Shown: positions 1 through 12,281, numbered from the stretch's first letter. The stretch: 64,000 nt of DNA from Microbacterium wangchenii (GCF_004564355.1 NZ_CP038266.1:1612001-1676000); one strand, 5' to 3'. Numbers and translations are program-made. Notes: generated by a model from the letters alone, not told the origin.

Positions 1-1
1 C

Positions 2-1300
2 TCCGTGTACGGCTTCATCGGCGTGATCGCCTCCACCGCCGCGACCACCGCGATGCTGATCGTGCTCACCGCCCTGGACCCGGCGGCCCGCCTGACCGCC
101 TCGCTGTTCCTGCTCCCGATCCTGATCGCCGCGCTCGGAGTGCTCGTGGCCATCTACACGCGCCGCTCGCACGTGCAGCGGGAGCTGCTGGAGAAGCAGT
201 CGGCCTACCTCAAGCGCTCCGTCGACCGGGCGCGCCGGCAGGAGGCGGTGGTGACGGAGGTGCTGGATGCGGTCGACTTCGGCGTCACGCGCATCACCCG
301 CTCCGGCGACCTCGTCCTGACCAACGAGGCGCATGCGCGGCTGCAGGGCAGCTCCACCTGGAGCGGGGAGGACATCCCGGCGTTCGCGGCCGACGGCACC
401 ACGCGGCTGGACGCCGACGAGGCGCCCCTCGCCCGCGCGCGCCGCGGCGAGACGTTCGAGAACGAGCTCGTCTGGTACGGCATGCCGGGGGAGGGCCGCC
501 GCGCCCTCATCGTCACCGCGCGGCGGCTCACCGACCTCGACGGCAGCCCGGCGGGGGCGATCGTGATCTCGCGCGACGTCACCAACGAGGAGCAGGCGCT
601 GCGCGCGCGTGAAGACCTCGTCGCCTCGGTCTCCCACGAACTGCGCACGCCGCTGACCTCGATCGTGGGGTACCTCGAGCTGGCGCTGGACGCACCCGAG
701 CTGTCGCCGCAGACCCGCCGCGACCTCGAAGTCGCCGAGCGCAACGCGGGCCGCCTGCTCGAACTGGTCGCCGACATCCTGGTGGTCTCGGCCTCGTCCC
801 GCCAGGGCGTGCGGCTCCTGGTGCACCCCGAGCGCGTCGACCTGTCGCAGATCCTCGCGGCGGCGGTCGAATCGATCGGGCCCCGCGCGGCGGAGCGGCA
901 CATCACGATCGACACGTCCGAGGTGCGCCCCGTCTCCGCATCCGTGGACCCCCACCGCATCCGCCAGGTCGTGGACAACCTGCTCTCCAACGCGGTGAAG
1001 TACAACCACGACGGCGGCGTCGTCCGGGCAGGGCTCAGCAGCGACGACACGGATGCGTGGATCACCGTGGCCGATGAGGGTCCGGGCATCTCCGTCGACG
1101 AGCAGCCGCACCTGTTCGAGCGCTTCTTCCGCTCCGACTCGGTTCGCAACTCCACGACCCACGGATCCGGGCTCGGCCTGGCCATCAGCCGCGACATCGT
1201 GCACGCGCACAACGGCGAGATCTTCGTGCACACCCGGCCGGGCGCGGGCGCGGCGTTCACGGTGCGCCTGCCCATCACGTTCCAGGAGGAGACCCGATGA
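2..1300 (+). CDS. Sensor histidine kinase with PAS-like domain (5' end outside window)
   Basis: Membrane-bound histidine kinase, the sensing half of a two-component system. The frame is open to the left edge, so the true N-terminus is probably missing; a GTG at 5 is the first possible start inside the window. Counting from that codon, two hydrophobic segments lie at about residues 3-24 and 33-51, then a helical linker, a PAS-like region (about 83-195), the HisKA domain with phospho-acceptor His211 in SHELRTPLTSIVGYLE, and a HATPase_c domain with N box (DNLLSNAVKYN), G1 (DEGPGI) and G2 (GSGLGLAI). All catalytic boxes look intact. Its stop overlaps the next gene by four bases (ATGA), so the two are translationally coupled. 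The ligand cannot be told from sequence. Confidence 0.93.
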   Translation, partial: SVYGFIGVIASTAATTAMLIVLTALDPAARLTASLFLLPILIAALGVLVAIYTRRSHVQRELLEKQSAYLKRSVDRARRQEAVVTEVLDAVDFGVTRITRSGDLVLTNEAHARLQGSSTWSGEDIPAFAADGTTRLDADEAPLARARRGETFENELVWYGMPGEGRRALIVTARRLTDLDGSPAGAIVISRDVTNEEQALRAREDLVASVSHELRTPLTSIVGYLELALDAPELSPQTRRDLEVAERNAGRLLELVADILVVSASSRQGVRLLVHPERVDLSQILAAAVESIGPRAAERHITIDTSEVRPVSASVDPHRIRQVVDNLLSNAVKYNHDGGVVRAGLSSDDTDAWITVADEGPGISVDEQPHLFERFFRSDSVRNSTTHGSGLGLAISRDIVHAHNGEIFVHTRPGAGAAFTVRLPITFQEETR

Positions 1301-2463
1301 CCTCGATCGACGTGTTCACGATCACGACCGCCACCGCGCTGGTCGTCCTCGTCTCCGGCGTGCTCTACCTCGTCGAGACGCTGCTGCGCAAGGAGGGCGG
1401 CGCGGGGCGGCTGTGGGCGATCGCGTATCTCGCCGGCATCCTGAGCGTGCTGTGCTACCTCGTGTGGTCGATCGAGGCCGACGCGTACATCGCGGTGGCG
1501 ATCGGCAACGGCGCGTTCGTGGCGACCACCGGCTTCCTGTGGCTCGGGTGCCGGGCCTACAACCGGCGCGACGTGCGCGGGGCCGGCGTGGTCCTGGTCG
1601 TGGGGATCACCGTGGTCGTGGCCGCGGTCCTCTCAGCGGGGCTCGAGGGCGGTGCATGGGCGGGCGCGGTGGCGATGTTCCTCGGCAACGCCGCCTTCGC
1701 CGCCCTGGGCGCGGTCGAGACGCGTCGGGGCGCCCTGGCGGCGCAGTGGAGCGGCATCGGCCTGACGATCGTCCTGTCGGCCGAGACCGTGTGGTTCGTC
1801 GTGCGCACGGGCGTCTTCCTGGTCGCCGGGCCCGACAGCGAGCTGTTCCGCGCGTGGTTCGACACCCCGGTCGCGTCGCTTCTGACCATGGCGCTGACCA
1901 TCACGGCGGTCGTCACCACCTCCGTGCTCCGGGCCGGGGAGTCCAGCCTGCGCGGGCAGCGCGAGACAGTGACGCTGCACATGGCGCTGGACGGCGTGCT
2001 GCTGCCCGGATCCTTCCGGGAACTGGCCTCGCGCCTGGTGCGCAGCGCCCGTTACAACGACGAGACCATCTGCGTCATCGCGCTGCGCATGGACGACCTC
2101 TCCCGCATCGGCACGGCGTTCGGGCCGGGTGAGGCGGAGGCGGTCGCGGCGGCCTGGCGCGCCGGCGCGCGCCGCCACGCGCCCAGTTCGGCGATCGTGG
2201 GGGAGGGCGACCGCCGGACGGTGCTCGCCGCGTTCGTCACGACGTCCTTCGCCGACGTGCGGCGCATCGCCGCCGCCCTCCATCAGCGGACGCTCGACGA
2301 CATGTCCGACATCGGGCTGTCGGTGATCCCCGCCGTCGCCGTCGGGGTGGCCCTGTCCGACCAGGTCGGCCACGACTTCGACGCACTCGTGGAGGCGGCG
2401 CAGGAAGCCGCCCGCCGTTCGGCCTCGAGCACGGATGCCTCGGTGATCCTCTCGGAGGGCTGA
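1297..2463 (+). CDS. Multi-pass membrane protein with degenerate GGDEF domain
   Basis: A 388-residue protein with about seven hydrophobic segments between residues 5 and 207, followed by a soluble C-terminal domain of GGDEF (diguanylate cyclase) fold. The position of the catalytic GG[DE]EF loop reads VGEGDRRTVL, so the metal- and GTP-binding signature is gone and cyclase activity is unlikely. Flanking features of the fold remain, for example the ICVIALRMDDLSRIG strand and loop and the late VAVGVAL strand. It is coupled to the upstream histidine kinase by a four-base overlap. Inference: a non-enzymatic signalling or partner module. The membrane part is not a family I can name. Confidence 0.8.
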   Translation: MTSIDVFTITTATALVVLVSGVLYLVETLLRKEGGAGRLWAIAYLAGILSVLCYLVWSIEADAYIAVAIGNGAFVATTGFLWLGCRAYNRRDVRGAGVVLVVGITVVVAAVLSAGLEGGAWAGAVAMFLGNAAFAALGAVETRRGALAAQWSGIGLTIVLSAETVWFVVRTGVFLVAGPDSELFRAWFDTPVASLLTMALTITAVVTTSVLRAGESSLRGQRETVTLHMALDGVLLPGSFRELASRLVRSARYNDETICVIALRMDDLSRIGTAFGPGEAEAVAAAWRAGARRHAPSSAIVGEGDRRTVLAAFVTTSFADVRRIAAALHQRTLDDMSDIGLSVIPAVAVGVALSDQVGHDFDALVEAAQEAARRSASSTDASVILSEG

Positions 2464-2468
2464 TCGCG

Positions 2469-2837
2469 TCAGTCGCGGCCGACGATCTCCTCCACGTGTG
2501 CGCGCAGGTCGCGCGGGCGGAACGGCTTGGCGATGTAGTCGTCGGCGCCCGCCTCCCGGCCCAGCCGCACGTCGCTCTCGTCGGCGCGCGCAGTGACCAT
2601 GAGGATGCGCGTGTCGCTGAAGGCGCGGATGCGGCGGGCCGTCTCGTAGCCGTCGATGCCGGGCATGCTGACATCCAGCGTCGTGACGGCGGGGGAGAGC
2701 TGCCGGACGAGCTCGATGCCCTCCACCCCCGCCGAGGCCGTGTGCACGTCGAAGCCGGACCCTGTCAGCACGGTGCAGATCAGGGACCGGATATCCGCGT
2801 CATCCTCGATGACGACCGCGACACGCGCGTGGGGCAT
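2469..2837 (-). CDS. Single-domain response regulator (receiver only)
   Basis: A 122-residue stand-alone receiver domain. The acidic pair D12/D13, the phospho-acceptor D55 (TLDVSMPG), the switch Thr in MVTARA and the conserved Lys in YIAKPFRP are all present, so it should accept phosphate. There is no output domain, as in CheY- or Spo0F-type shuttles or DivK-like adaptors. It converges on the degenerate-GGDEF gene with only five bases between stop codons, and the histidine kinase beside it is a plausible donor, although this pairing is inference. The start is the ATG at 2837. Confidence 0.92.
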   Translation of the reverse strand: MPHARVAVVIEDDADIRSLICTVLTGSGFDVHTASAGVEGIELVRQLSPAVTTLDVSMPGIDGYETARRIRAFSDTRILMVTARADESDVRLGREAGADDYIAKPFRPRDLRAHVEEIVGRD

Positions 2838-2959
2838 GCGTCACCTTCGGGAGGCCGCCGGTCTCGGGTGACCCGCGGTATAGCAGGATCGTAATACAGG
2901 AGCGCATCGACACGTCAACACGACTCCCCGCGCGGGACGGGCATGGCATGCTCGAGGTC

Positions 2960-3553
2960 ATGCCATTGATCGCATTGACCGGCGGCATCGCCTCGGGCAA
3001 GTCCACGATCGCGGGTCGTCTCGCCGAGCACGGGGCCGTGATCGTCGACGCCGACCAGATCGTCCGCGACGTCCAGCAGCCCGGGTCGCCCGTACTCGAG
3101 CAGATCGCCGCATCCTTCGGCGCCGATCTCGTGCGTGCCGACGGCAGCCTGGATCGTGCCGCCCTGGGCGCCAGGGTCTTCGCCGACCCCGCGCAGCTCG
3201 CCGCGCTCAACGCCATCGTGCACCCGGCGGTGCGGGCCGAGTCCGCCCGGCGGTTCGCGGAGGCCGCTGCCGATCCGCACGCGGTGATCGTGTACGACGT
3301 GCCGCTGCTGGCCGAGGCGCGCGCGAGCGATCCGTGGGACCTCGTCGTCGTCGCGCACGCCCCCGCCGAGATCCGGGTGCAGCGCCTCATCCGCGAACGC
3401 GGGATGAGTGAGGCCGACGCCCGCGCCCGCATCGCCGCCCAGGCCTCCGACGAGGACCGCCTCAAGCTCGCCGACGTCGTCATCGACACGACCGGAACAC
3501 TCGAGGACACCCGGAGCCGGGCCGATGCGCTGTGGGAGCGGCTCTCGGGCTGA
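2960..3553 (+). CDS. coaE: Dephospho-CoA kinase
   Basis: Last step of coenzyme A synthesis: ATP-dependent phosphorylation of the 3'-OH of dephospho-CoA. The N-terminus MPLIALTGGIASGKST holds the P-loop (GGIASGKS). The lid region with VQRLIRERGMSEADARARI and the QASDEDRLKLADVVIDTTG segment are typical of CoaE. Length is 197 residues, normal for the family. An in-frame ATG lies 12 bases upstream at 2948, but homologues begin at MPL/MxLIGLTGG, so 2960 is preferred. Next to uvrB, an arrangement common in actinobacteria. Confidence 0.95.
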   Translation: MPLIALTGGIASGKSTIAGRLAEHGAVIVDADQIVRDVQQPGSPVLEQIAASFGADLVRADGSLDRAALGARVFADPAQLAALNAIVHPAVRAESARRFAEAAADPHAVIVYDVPLLAEARASDPWDLVVVAHAPAEIRVQRLIRERGMSEADARARIAAQASDEDRLKLADVVIDTTGTLEDTRSRADALWERLSG

Positions 3554-3607
3554 GCCCTGCCCCCTCCGCGCTGGGCGAACGGCCGCCCGGGCGTCGGAGG
3601 GCCGCCC

Positions 3608-3613
3608 TACGCT
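3608..3613 (+). promoter_or_regulatory. -10 element TACGCT for a leaderless uvrB transcript
   Basis: TACGCT fits the actinobacterial -10 pattern TANNNT and ends exactly six bases before the uvrB ATG, so transcription would begin at or next to the start codon. No Shine-Dalgarno sequence is needed or seen. Confidence 0.6.
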
Positions 3614-3619
3614 GGAAGC

Positions 3620-5701
3620 ATGCAGGCCACCCGATCCGTCCGTCCGTTCGAGGTCGTCAGCGAATACGAGCCGTCCGGCGACCAGCCGCAGGCGATCGCC
3701 GAACTCGCCGCCCGCATCAACGCCGGCGAGACCGACGTCGTCCTGCTGGGCGCCACCGGCACCGGGAAGTCGGCCACCACGGCGTGGCTGGTCGAGCAGG
3801 TCCAGCGCCCCACGCTCGTGCTCGCGCACAACAAGACCCTGGCCGCGCAGTTGGCGAACGAGTTCCGCGAGCTCATGCCCAACAACGCCGTGGAGTACTT
3901 CGTCTCGTACTACGACTACTACCAACCCGAGGCGTACGTCCCGCAGACCGACACCTTCATCGAGAAGGACTCCTCGATCAACGCCGAGGTGGAGCGCCTG
4001 CGGCACTCCACCACCAACTCCCTCCTGAGCCGGCGCGACGTCATCGTGGTCTCCACCGTCTCGTGCATCTACGGCCTCGGGTCGCCCGAGGAGTACCTCC
4101 GCGCCATGGTCGCGCTGCAGGTGGGGGAGCGGTACGACCGCGACACCCTCATCCGCAAGTTCATCGCGATGCAGTACAACCGCAACGACGTCGACTTCTC
4201 CCGCGGCAACTTCCGCGTGCGCGGCGACACGATCGAGATCATCCCGGTGTACGAGGAGTTCGCCATCCGCATCGAGATGTTCGGTGACGAGATCGAGGCG
4301 CTCTACATGCTGCACCCCCTCACCGGAGACGTGCTGCAGCGGATGGAGGCCATCCCGATCTTCCCCGCGACGCACTATGCGGCGGGCACCGACACCGTCA
4401 AGCGAGCGATCGGCACGATCGAACACGAGCTGGCCGAGCGACTCAAGGAACTGGAATCGCAGGGGAAGCTCCTGGAAGCGCAGCGCCTGCGCATGCGGAC
4501 CACCTTCGATCTCGAGATGCTGCAGCAGCTGGGCTTCTGCTCGGGTATCGAGAACTACTCCCGCCACCTCGACGGCCGCGGTCCCGGCGATCCGCCGCAC
4601 ACGCTGCTGGACTTCTTCCCCGACGACTTCCTCATGGTCATCGACGAGTCGCACGTCACGGTGCCCCAGATCGGGGCGATGTACGAGGGCGACGCCTCGC
4701 GCAAGCGCACGCTCGTCGAGCACGGCTTCCGGCTGCCCAGCGCGATGGACAACCGGCCGCTGAGGTGGGACGAGTTCAAGAACCGCGTGGGGCAGACGGT
4801 GTACCTCTCCGCCACACCGGGACGCTACGAGATGGGCATCGCCGACGGCGTCGTGGAGCAGATCATCCGTCCGACGGGCCTCGTCGACCCCCAGATCATC
4901 GTGAAGCCCTCGAAGGGACAGATCGACGACCTGCTCGAGCAGATCCGCGTGCGGGCGAGCCGCGACGAGCGCGTGCTGGTGACCACGCTGACGAAGAAGA
5001 TGGCCGAAGAGCTCACCGACTTCCTCGGCGAGCACGGGGTGCGGGTGCGGTACCTCCACTCCGACGTCGACACGCTCCGCCGCGTCGAGCTCCTCACCGA
5101 GCTGCGTGCGGGTGTCTACGACGTCCTCGTCGGCATCAACCTCCTGCGCGAAGGCCTGGACCTGCCGGAGGTCTCGCTCGTCGCCATCCTCGATGCCGAC
5201 AAGGAGGGGTTCCTGCGCAGCGGCACGTCGCTCATCCAGACCATCGGGCGCGCCGCGCGCAACGTGTCCGGCGAAGTGCACATGTACGCCGACAAGATCA
5301 CCGACTCGATGGCCAAGGCCATCGAGGAGACTGATCGTCGCCGTGAGAAGCAGATCGCCTACAACACCGAGCACGGCATCGATCCGCAGCCGCTGCGGAA
5401 GAAGATCGCCGACATCACCGACGTGCTCGCCCGCGAGGCCAGCGACACCAAGCAGCTGCTCTCGCGTCGCGATGCGGCGGCGTCGAAGAACGGCAAGGGC
5501 AAGTCGCCCACGCCGCAGCTGCGCCGCACGGGCATCGCGGCGGAGGGCGCCGACCAGCTGGAGGCGACCATCGCCGATCTGAGCGAGCAGATGCTGGCCG
5601 CCGCGGCCGAACTGAAGTTCGAGCTGGCCGGGCGCCTGCGCGACGAGGTCCAGGACCTCAAGAAGGAGCTGCGCGCCATGGAGCGCGCCGGCCACGCCTG
5701 A
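3620..5701 (+). CDS. uvrB: Excinuclease ABC subunit B
   Basis: Damage-verifying helicase-like subunit of nucleotide excision repair; loaded by UvrA, it then recruits UvrC. 693 residues. Walker A is GATGTGKS at residues 44-51. The aromatic beta-hairpin that clamps DNA is seen as [16 protein letters not shown] (about 91-106), followed by the DESH helicase motif and motif VI (QTIGRAARN). A C-terminal UVR motif, which binds UvrC, covers about residues 650-685. Full length with no missing motif. Preceded by a leaderless-type promoter rather than a ribosome site. Confidence 0.98.
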   Translation: MQATRSVRPFEVVSEYEPSGDQPQAIAELAARINAGETDVVLLGATGTGKSATTAWLVEQVQRPTLVLAHNKTLAAQLANEFRELMPNNAVEYFVSYYDYYQPEAYVPQTDTFIEKDSSINAEVERLRHSTTNSLLSRRDVIVVSTVSCIYGLGSPEEYLRAMVALQVGERYDRDTLIRKFIAMQYNRNDVDFSRGNFRVRGDTIEIIPVYEEFAIRIEMFGDEIEALYMLHPLTGDVLQRMEAIPIFPATHYAAGTDTVKRAIGTIEHELAERLKELESQGKLLEAQRLRMRTTFDLEMLQQLGFCSGIENYSRHLDGRGPGDPPHTLLDFFPDDFLMVIDESHVTVPQIGAMYEGDASRKRTLVEHGFRLPSAMDNRPLRWDEFKNRVGQTVYLSATPGRYEMGIADGVVEQIIRPTGLVDPQIIVKPSKGQIDDLLEQIRVRASRDERVLVTTLTKKMAEELTDFLGEHGVRVRYLHSDVDTLRRVELLTELRAGVYDVLVGINLLREGLDLPEVSLVAILDADKEGFLRSGTSLIQTIGRAARNVSGEVHMYADKITDSMAKAIEETDRRREKQIAYNTEHGIDPQPLRKKIADITDVLAREASDTKQLLSRRDAAASKNGKGKSPTPQLRRTGIAAEGADQLEATIADLSEQMLAAAAELKFELAGRLRDEVQDLKKELRAMERAGHA

Positions 5702-5705
5702 CGGG

Positions 5706-5942
5706 TCAGGGGCAGTGCATGAGGGGCTTGGGGCCCGAGCGGTCGAACGTGTGCTCCGACATGGGAGAGCCGCACAGGGGGCACGGGCGGCCCGTGCGCG
5801 TGGGCTCGGGCGTCGTCTCGTACGGGCCGACCGAGGCGGGGCCGGCGACGCGGATGAGCCGGGAGTTGAGGTAGCTGTACCAGCCGCCGGCCTTGCGGAC
5901 GCGGTCGCGCAGCGGAGGCTTGTCCGCATCCTTTCGTGCCAT
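5706..5942 (-). CDS. Small conserved zinc-ribbon-like protein
   Basis: A 78-residue basic protein of unknown function. The C-terminal part has a CPLCGSPM knuckle followed by a terminal HC, which could form a small zinc site. The N-terminal half (RDRVRKAGGWYSYLNSRLIRV) is rich in Arg and aromatic residues. It converges on uvrB, four bases from its stop, and is divergent from the OhrR-like gene. A TACACT hexamer ends seven bases before its ATG, suggesting a leaderless transcript whose promoter lies inside the regulator's palindrome. I recall similar short proteins in actinobacteria only as hypotheticals; no function is assigned. Confidence 0.8.
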   Translation of the reverse strand: MARKDADKPPLRDRVRKAGGWYSYLNSRLIRVAGPASVGPYETTPEPTRTGRPCPLCGSPMSEHTFDRSGPKPLMHCP

Positions 5943-5947
5943 GATGC

Positions 5948-5959
5948 TTAGTGTACTAA
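5948..5959. promoter_or_regulatory. Inverted repeat in divergent promoter region, likely MarR/OhrR operator
   Basis: TTAGTGTACTAA has arms TTAGT and ACTAA around a GT centre. It sits in the 35-base gap between the zinc-ribbon gene and the MarR-type gene. It overlaps TANNNT hexamers on both strands (TAGTGT at 5949-5954 on plus, TACACT at 5950-5955 on minus), so a bound dimer would block both promoters. Confidence 0.6.
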
Positions 5960-5977
5960 CGATCGGAAGGGGTGCGG

Positions 5978-6409
5978 ATGTCCGCCGACGATCTCCTCGC
6001 TCTGGAGAACCAGGTGTGCTTCGCGCTGGTCACCGCCGCACGCAACGTCGTGTCGATCTACCGTCCCGTCCTCGAGCCGCTCGGGCTGACGCATCCGCAG
6101 TACCTCGTGATGCTCGCGCTGTGGGAGCGTTCGCCGCGATCGCTGGGCGAGCTCGCCGCCGAGCTGGCGATGGACCCGGCGACGCTGTCGCCGCTGGTGA
6201 AGCGGCTCGAGGCGCAGGGTCGCGTGAGCCGCGGGCGACGGGCGGGGGATGAGCGCGTACTCGAGATCACCCTGACCGATGCCGGCCGCGAGCTCCGAGC
6301 GCAGGCGCTCGACGTGCCGCAGCAGGTCATGGCCGCCACCGGCATGACCCCCGACGCCCTCGCCGCCCTCCGCGACGGCCTCGCACCGTTCGCCGGCCGC
6401 CGCGGCTGA
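5978..6409 (+). CDS. MarR-family regulator, OhrR-like peroxide sensor
   Basis: A 143-residue winged-helix repressor. The N-terminus (LENQVCFALVTAARN, then IYRPVLEPLGLTHPQYLVMLALWE) matches OhrR, with the single reactive cysteine at Cys14 and the partner tyrosines at Tyr28 and Tyr42. A third tyrosine of the Bacillus protein, just after the cysteine, is Val18 here. The recognition region is DPATLSPLVKRLEAQGRVSR. The ATG at 5978 has a purine-rich GGAAGGGG site at good spacing; a GTG at 5972 lies inside that site. Known role of the family: derepression on oxidation by organic hydroperoxides. No ohr peroxidase is next to it; the adjacent divergent gene is the zinc-ribbon protein. Confidence 0.88.
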   Translation: MSADDLLALENQVCFALVTAARNVVSIYRPVLEPLGLTHPQYLVMLALWERSPRSLGELAAELAMDPATLSPLVKRLEAQGRVSRGRRAGDERVLEITLTDAGRELRAQALDVPQQVMAATGMTPDALAALRDGLAPFAGRRG

Positions 6410-6488
6410 CGAGCTCCGCGGGGTGAACCTGGGAGCCGGCAGGATGTGCGCTGGGCGCGAACCCAGACCCCGTGTCGGAGGCCCCGCC

Positions 6489-6494
6489 TAGACT
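6489..6494 (+). promoter_or_regulatory. -10 element TAGACT for a leaderless uvrA transcript
   Basis: TAGACT ends six bases before the uvrA GTG at 6501, the same spacing as at uvrB. This supports GTG 6501 as both transcription and translation start. No LexA-type box was recognised here. Confidence 0.6.
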
Positions 6495-6500
6495 TGACGG

Positions 6501-9416
<2,916 letters not shown>

Positions 9417-9436
9417 GGGTGGCATCCCGCGAGCGG

Positions 9437-11326
9437 ATGTCGCAGCTTCCGTACCGCCCGAAGCCCGGCGAGATCCCCACCAATCCCGGCGTCTACCGGT
9501 TCCGCGATGCCGACGGGCGCGTGCTGTACGTCGGCAAGGCGAAGAACCTGCGGGCGCGCCTGTCGAACTACTTCGCACCGCTGCGTTCGCTGCACGAGCG
9601 GACGCGGCGCATGGTCACCACCGCCGCATCCGTGGAGTGGACGGTCGTGGCCAGCGACGTGGACTCCTTGCAGCTGGAGTACATGTGGATCAAGGAGTTC
9701 GATCCGCCGTTCAACGTGCGCTACCGAGACGACAAGTCGTACCCGTTCATGGCGATCACCCTCGCCGACGAGGCGCCGCGGGTGATCGTCACACGCAACC
9801 GGCGCATCCCCGGCGCCAAGTACTTCGGGCCCTACCCGAAGGTGTGGGCGGTGCACGACACGATCGACCTGATGATCAAGGTCTTCCCGATCCGCACGTG
9901 CAGCGACGCGTCGTACCGCAAGGCCATGCAGTCCGGGCGGCCGTGCTTCCCCGGGCAGATCGGACGCTGCGGCGGACCATGCTCGATGAAGGTCACGATC
10001 GAGGAGCACCGCGCGATCGTCGACGACTTCGTCGCCTTCATGGCCGGCGGCGACCAGCGTTTCACCAAGGCGCTGACCGCGCGGATGCGGGAGGCCTCGG
10101 CCGCGATGGACTACGAGGCGGCCGCGGGCTACCGCGACAAGCTGCAGGCCATCGAGGCGGTGCTCAACAAGAGCGCCCTCGTGCTCGCCCCCGACACCGA
10201 CGCCGATCTGTTCGGCATCGCGGAGGACGAACTGGCTGCCGCCGTGCAGCACTTCGTCGTCCGCGGCGGCCGCGTCCGGGGTGTGCGGGCCACCACGATC
10301 GAGAAGGAGATCGACATCTCCGGAGCGGATCTGGTGGACCAGGTGCTCCAGCGCACCTACGGAGACGCCGCCGCCGCCGACATCCCCAAGCAGGTGCTCG
10401 TGCCGACCCTGCCCGAAGACACCGCCGAGCTGGAGGCGTGGCTGCGCGAGCGGCGCGGCACGAACGTCACGATCCAGGTGGCTCAGCGCGGGCGCAAGGC
10501 CGAGCTGCTGAAGACTGCGACCCTCAACGCGCAGCAGGCGCTCATGCTCCACAAGACGCGCCGCACGAGCGACTACGTCGCGCGGTCGCAGGCGCTGACC
10601 GATCTGCAGGAGGCACTCGACCTCGCCGAGGCGCCGCTGCGCATCGAGTGCTACGACGTGTCGCATCTGTCGGGTACGAACGTCGTGGCCTCGATGGTGG
10701 TCTTCGAAGACGGGCTGCCGCGCAAGGATCAGTACCGCTCGTTCGGGGTCGCCGAGACCACCGACGACACCGACTCGCTGTACCAGGTGCTCACGCGGCG
10801 CCTGGCCTACCTCGACCGGCCGGAGGAGCCGGAAGCGGAACCGGTGACCGATCCGGATGCGGAGGTCGTCACCACCCGCAAGCGCCCGCGCTTCGCCTAC
10901 CGGCCGCAGCTGCTGGTGGTCGACGGCGGGAAGCCGCAGGTGGAGGCCGCCGCGCGGGCGCTGGCGGACGCCGGACACGAGGAGATCGCGTTGTGCGGGA
11001 TCGCCAAGCGGCTCGAGGAGGTGTGGCTGCCGGGGGAGGAGTACCCGGTGATCCTGCCGCGCACGAGCGAGGCGCTGTACCTGCTGCAGCGGCTGCGGGA
11101 CGAGGCGCACCGCTTCGCGATCCGGCATCAGCGCACGCGTCGCAAGCGCGACATCACCAGCGTGCTGTCGGAGGTGCCCGGCCTGGGGGAGGCGCGCATC
11201 AAGGCGCTGCTGCGGCATTTCGGGTCGGTCACGGCGCTGCGGGAGGCATCCCCCGAGCAGATCGCCGAGCTCCCCGGCATCGGCCCGAAGCTCGCGGAGG
11301 CGGTCCACGCCCATCTGGCTCGCTAG
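9437..11326 (+). CDS. uvrC: Excinuclease ABC subunit C
   Basis: Dual-incision nuclease of nucleotide excision repair. 629 residues. Order: GIY-YIG domain (GVYRFRD at 18-24 and [12 protein letters not shown] at 31-42), a Cys cluster with [15 protein letters not shown], a UVR motif near 210-245 that meets UvrB, the RNase H-like endonuclease domain with [12 protein letters not shown], and a C-terminal tandem helix-hairpin-helix ([25 protein letters not shown]). An insertion near the middle ([16 protein letters not shown]) looks like a flexible linker. Starts 20 bases after uvrA; an in-frame GTG at 9419 would add six residues and cannot be excluded. Confidence 0.97.
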   Translation: MSQLPYRPKPGEIPTNPGVYRFRDADGRVLYVGKAKNLRARLSNYFAPLRSLHERTRRMVTTAASVEWTVVASDVDSLQLEYMWIKEFDPPFNVRYRDDKSYPFMAITLADEAPRVIVTRNRRIPGAKYFGPYPKVWAVHDTIDLMIKVFPIRTCSDASYRKAMQSGRPCFPGQIGRCGGPCSMKVTIEEHRAIVDDFVAFMAGGDQRFTKALTARMREASAAMDYEAAAGYRDKLQAIEAVLNKSALVLAPDTDADLFGIAEDELAAAVQHFVVRGGRVRGVRATTIEKEIDISGADLVDQVLQRTYGDAAAADIPKQVLVPTLPEDTAELEAWLRERRGTNVTIQVAQRGRKAELLKTATLNAQQALMLHKTRRTSDYVARSQALTDLQEALDLAEAPLRIECYDVSHLSGTNVVASMVVFEDGLPRKDQYRSFGVAETTDDTDSLYQVLTRRLAYLDRPEEPEAEPVTDPDAEVVTTRKRPRFAYRPQLLVVDGGKPQVEAAARALADAGHEEIALCGIAKRLEEVWLPGEEYPVILPRTSEALYLLQRLRDEAHRFAIRHQRTRRKRDITSVLSEVPGLGEARIKALLRHFGSVTALREASPEQIAELPGIGPKLAEAVHAHLAR

Positions 11327-11329
11327 GCT
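11324..11329 (+). promoter_or_regulatory. Possible -10 element TAGGCT upstream of rapZ
   Basis: TAGGCT overlaps the uvrC stop region and ends 12 bases before GTG 11342 and 18 before ATG 11348. It could drive rapZ-whiA separately from the uvr genes. Confidence 0.4.
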
Positions 11330-11347
11330 GGGGTCCCGGGGGTGGTC

Positions 11348-12226
11348 ATGACCGATCAAGCACGTCACAGCGGCGAAGTGCTGATCGTCACCGGCATGTC
11401 CGGTGCCGGACGCACGACGGTCGCCAACGCGCTGGAGGACCTCGGCTGGTACGTCGTGGACAACCTGCCGCCGCAGATGTTCCGCCCGCTGCTGGAGCTC
11501 ACCGAACTGGCCGGCGGCGCCGTCCCGCGCGTGGCCGTCGTGGTCGATGTGCGCGGCGGCGAGCTGTTCTCCGACCTGCCCCGTGTCATGGAGATCCTGC
11601 GCGCCGGGCGGCAGGTGCGGGTGGTGTTCCTGGACGCCGGCGACGACGTGCTCGTGCGCCGGTTCGAGGCGGTGCGCCGGCCGCATCCGCTGCAGGGCGA
11701 CGGCACGATCCTGGACGGGATCCGCCGCGAGCGCGAGCAGCTGGCCGAGGTGCGCGCGTCGGCCGACGTGCTCATCGACACCTCCACGACCAACATCCAC
11801 CAGCTCACTTCCCGCGCGGTCGAGCTGTTCAGCGAGGAGGGTGCGGCCCGTCACACCGTCACGCTCATGAGCTTCGGGTTCAAGTACGGCCTGCCCACCG
11901 ATGTCGACATGGTCGCCGACATGCGGTTCCTGCCCAACCCGTACTGGAAGGACGACCTGCGCCCCCTCAGCGGCGAGGACGCTCCGGTGCGCGAGGAGGT
12001 CCTCGCCCAGCCCGGCGCCGCCGAGTTCCTGGACGCCTACGCGGCAGCGCTGGCTCCCGTGCTCGCCGGGTATCAGCGGGAGAACAAGCGGCACTCCGTC
12101 GTGGCCATCGGCTGCACCGGCGGACGGCACCGCTCGGTCGTGATGGCGCGGGAGCTGGCAGAGCGCCTGCGCGGCACTCCGGGAGTCGCCGTGCGGGTCG
12201 CACACCGTGACCTGGGTCGTGAGTGA
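11348..12226 (+). CDS. rapZ: RapZ family nucleotide-binding adapter
   Basis: P-loop protein of the RapZ/YvcJ family, 292 residues. In E. coli RapZ guides RNase E to the sRNA GlmZ; actinobacteria lack that sRNA pair, so the role here is uncertain. The N-terminal nucleotide-binding motif reads [10 protein letters not shown], with Arg at the usual Lys of Walker A. The second motif region ([26 protein letters not shown]) and the C-terminal domain ([28 protein letters not shown]) are typical. Located between uvrC and whiA as in other actinobacteria, but without a yvcK gene in between. GTG at 11342 is an alternative start. Confidence 0.93.
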   Translation: MTDQARHSGEVLIVTGMSGAGRTTVANALEDLGWYVVDNLPPQMFRPLLELTELAGGAVPRVAVVVDVRGGELFSDLPRVMEILRAGRQVRVVFLDAGDDVLVRRFEAVRRPHPLQGDGTILDGIRREREQLAEVRASADVLIDTSTTNIHQLTSRAVELFSEEGAARHTVTLMSFGFKYGLPTDVDMVADMRFLPNPYWKDDLRPLSGEDAPVREEVLAQPGAAEFLDAYAAALAPVLAGYQRENKRHSVVAIGCTGGRHRSVVMARELAERLRGTPGVAVRVAHRDLGRE

Positions 12227-12239
12227 GATGGGCGCCGAG

Positions 12240-12245
12240 TAGTCT
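12240..12245 (+). promoter_or_regulatory. -10 element TAGTCT upstream of whiA
   Basis: TAGTCT ends six bases before an in-frame TTG at 12252 and 36 before the GTG at 12282. Transcription would begin near 12252, giving a short leader containing CGAGGAGA ahead of the GTG. Confidence 0.5.
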
Positions 12246-12281
12246 GGACTGTTGTCCCCACCCGCCGTCCCGAGGAGAATT

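Noticed and set aside
3562..3601. CCCTCCG/CGGAGGG repeat between coaE and uvrB as a terminator
   Set aside because: The arms are only seven bases with a 26-base loop; chance pairing is likely in this GC-rich gap.
2915..5929. A 1004-codon open frame on the minus strand opposite coaE and uvrB
   Set aside because: It lies antisense to two clear genes, has Arg/His/Gly-rich composition typical of GC-rich shadow frames and shows no domain. Similar long frames opposite uvrA (6327-9578) and uvrC-rapZ (9107-12469) were rejected for the same reason.
9419..9436. GTG 9419 as the uvrC start
   Set aside because: Possible, but ATG 9437 gives the usual short segment before PGEIP; left as an alternative in the uvrC entry.
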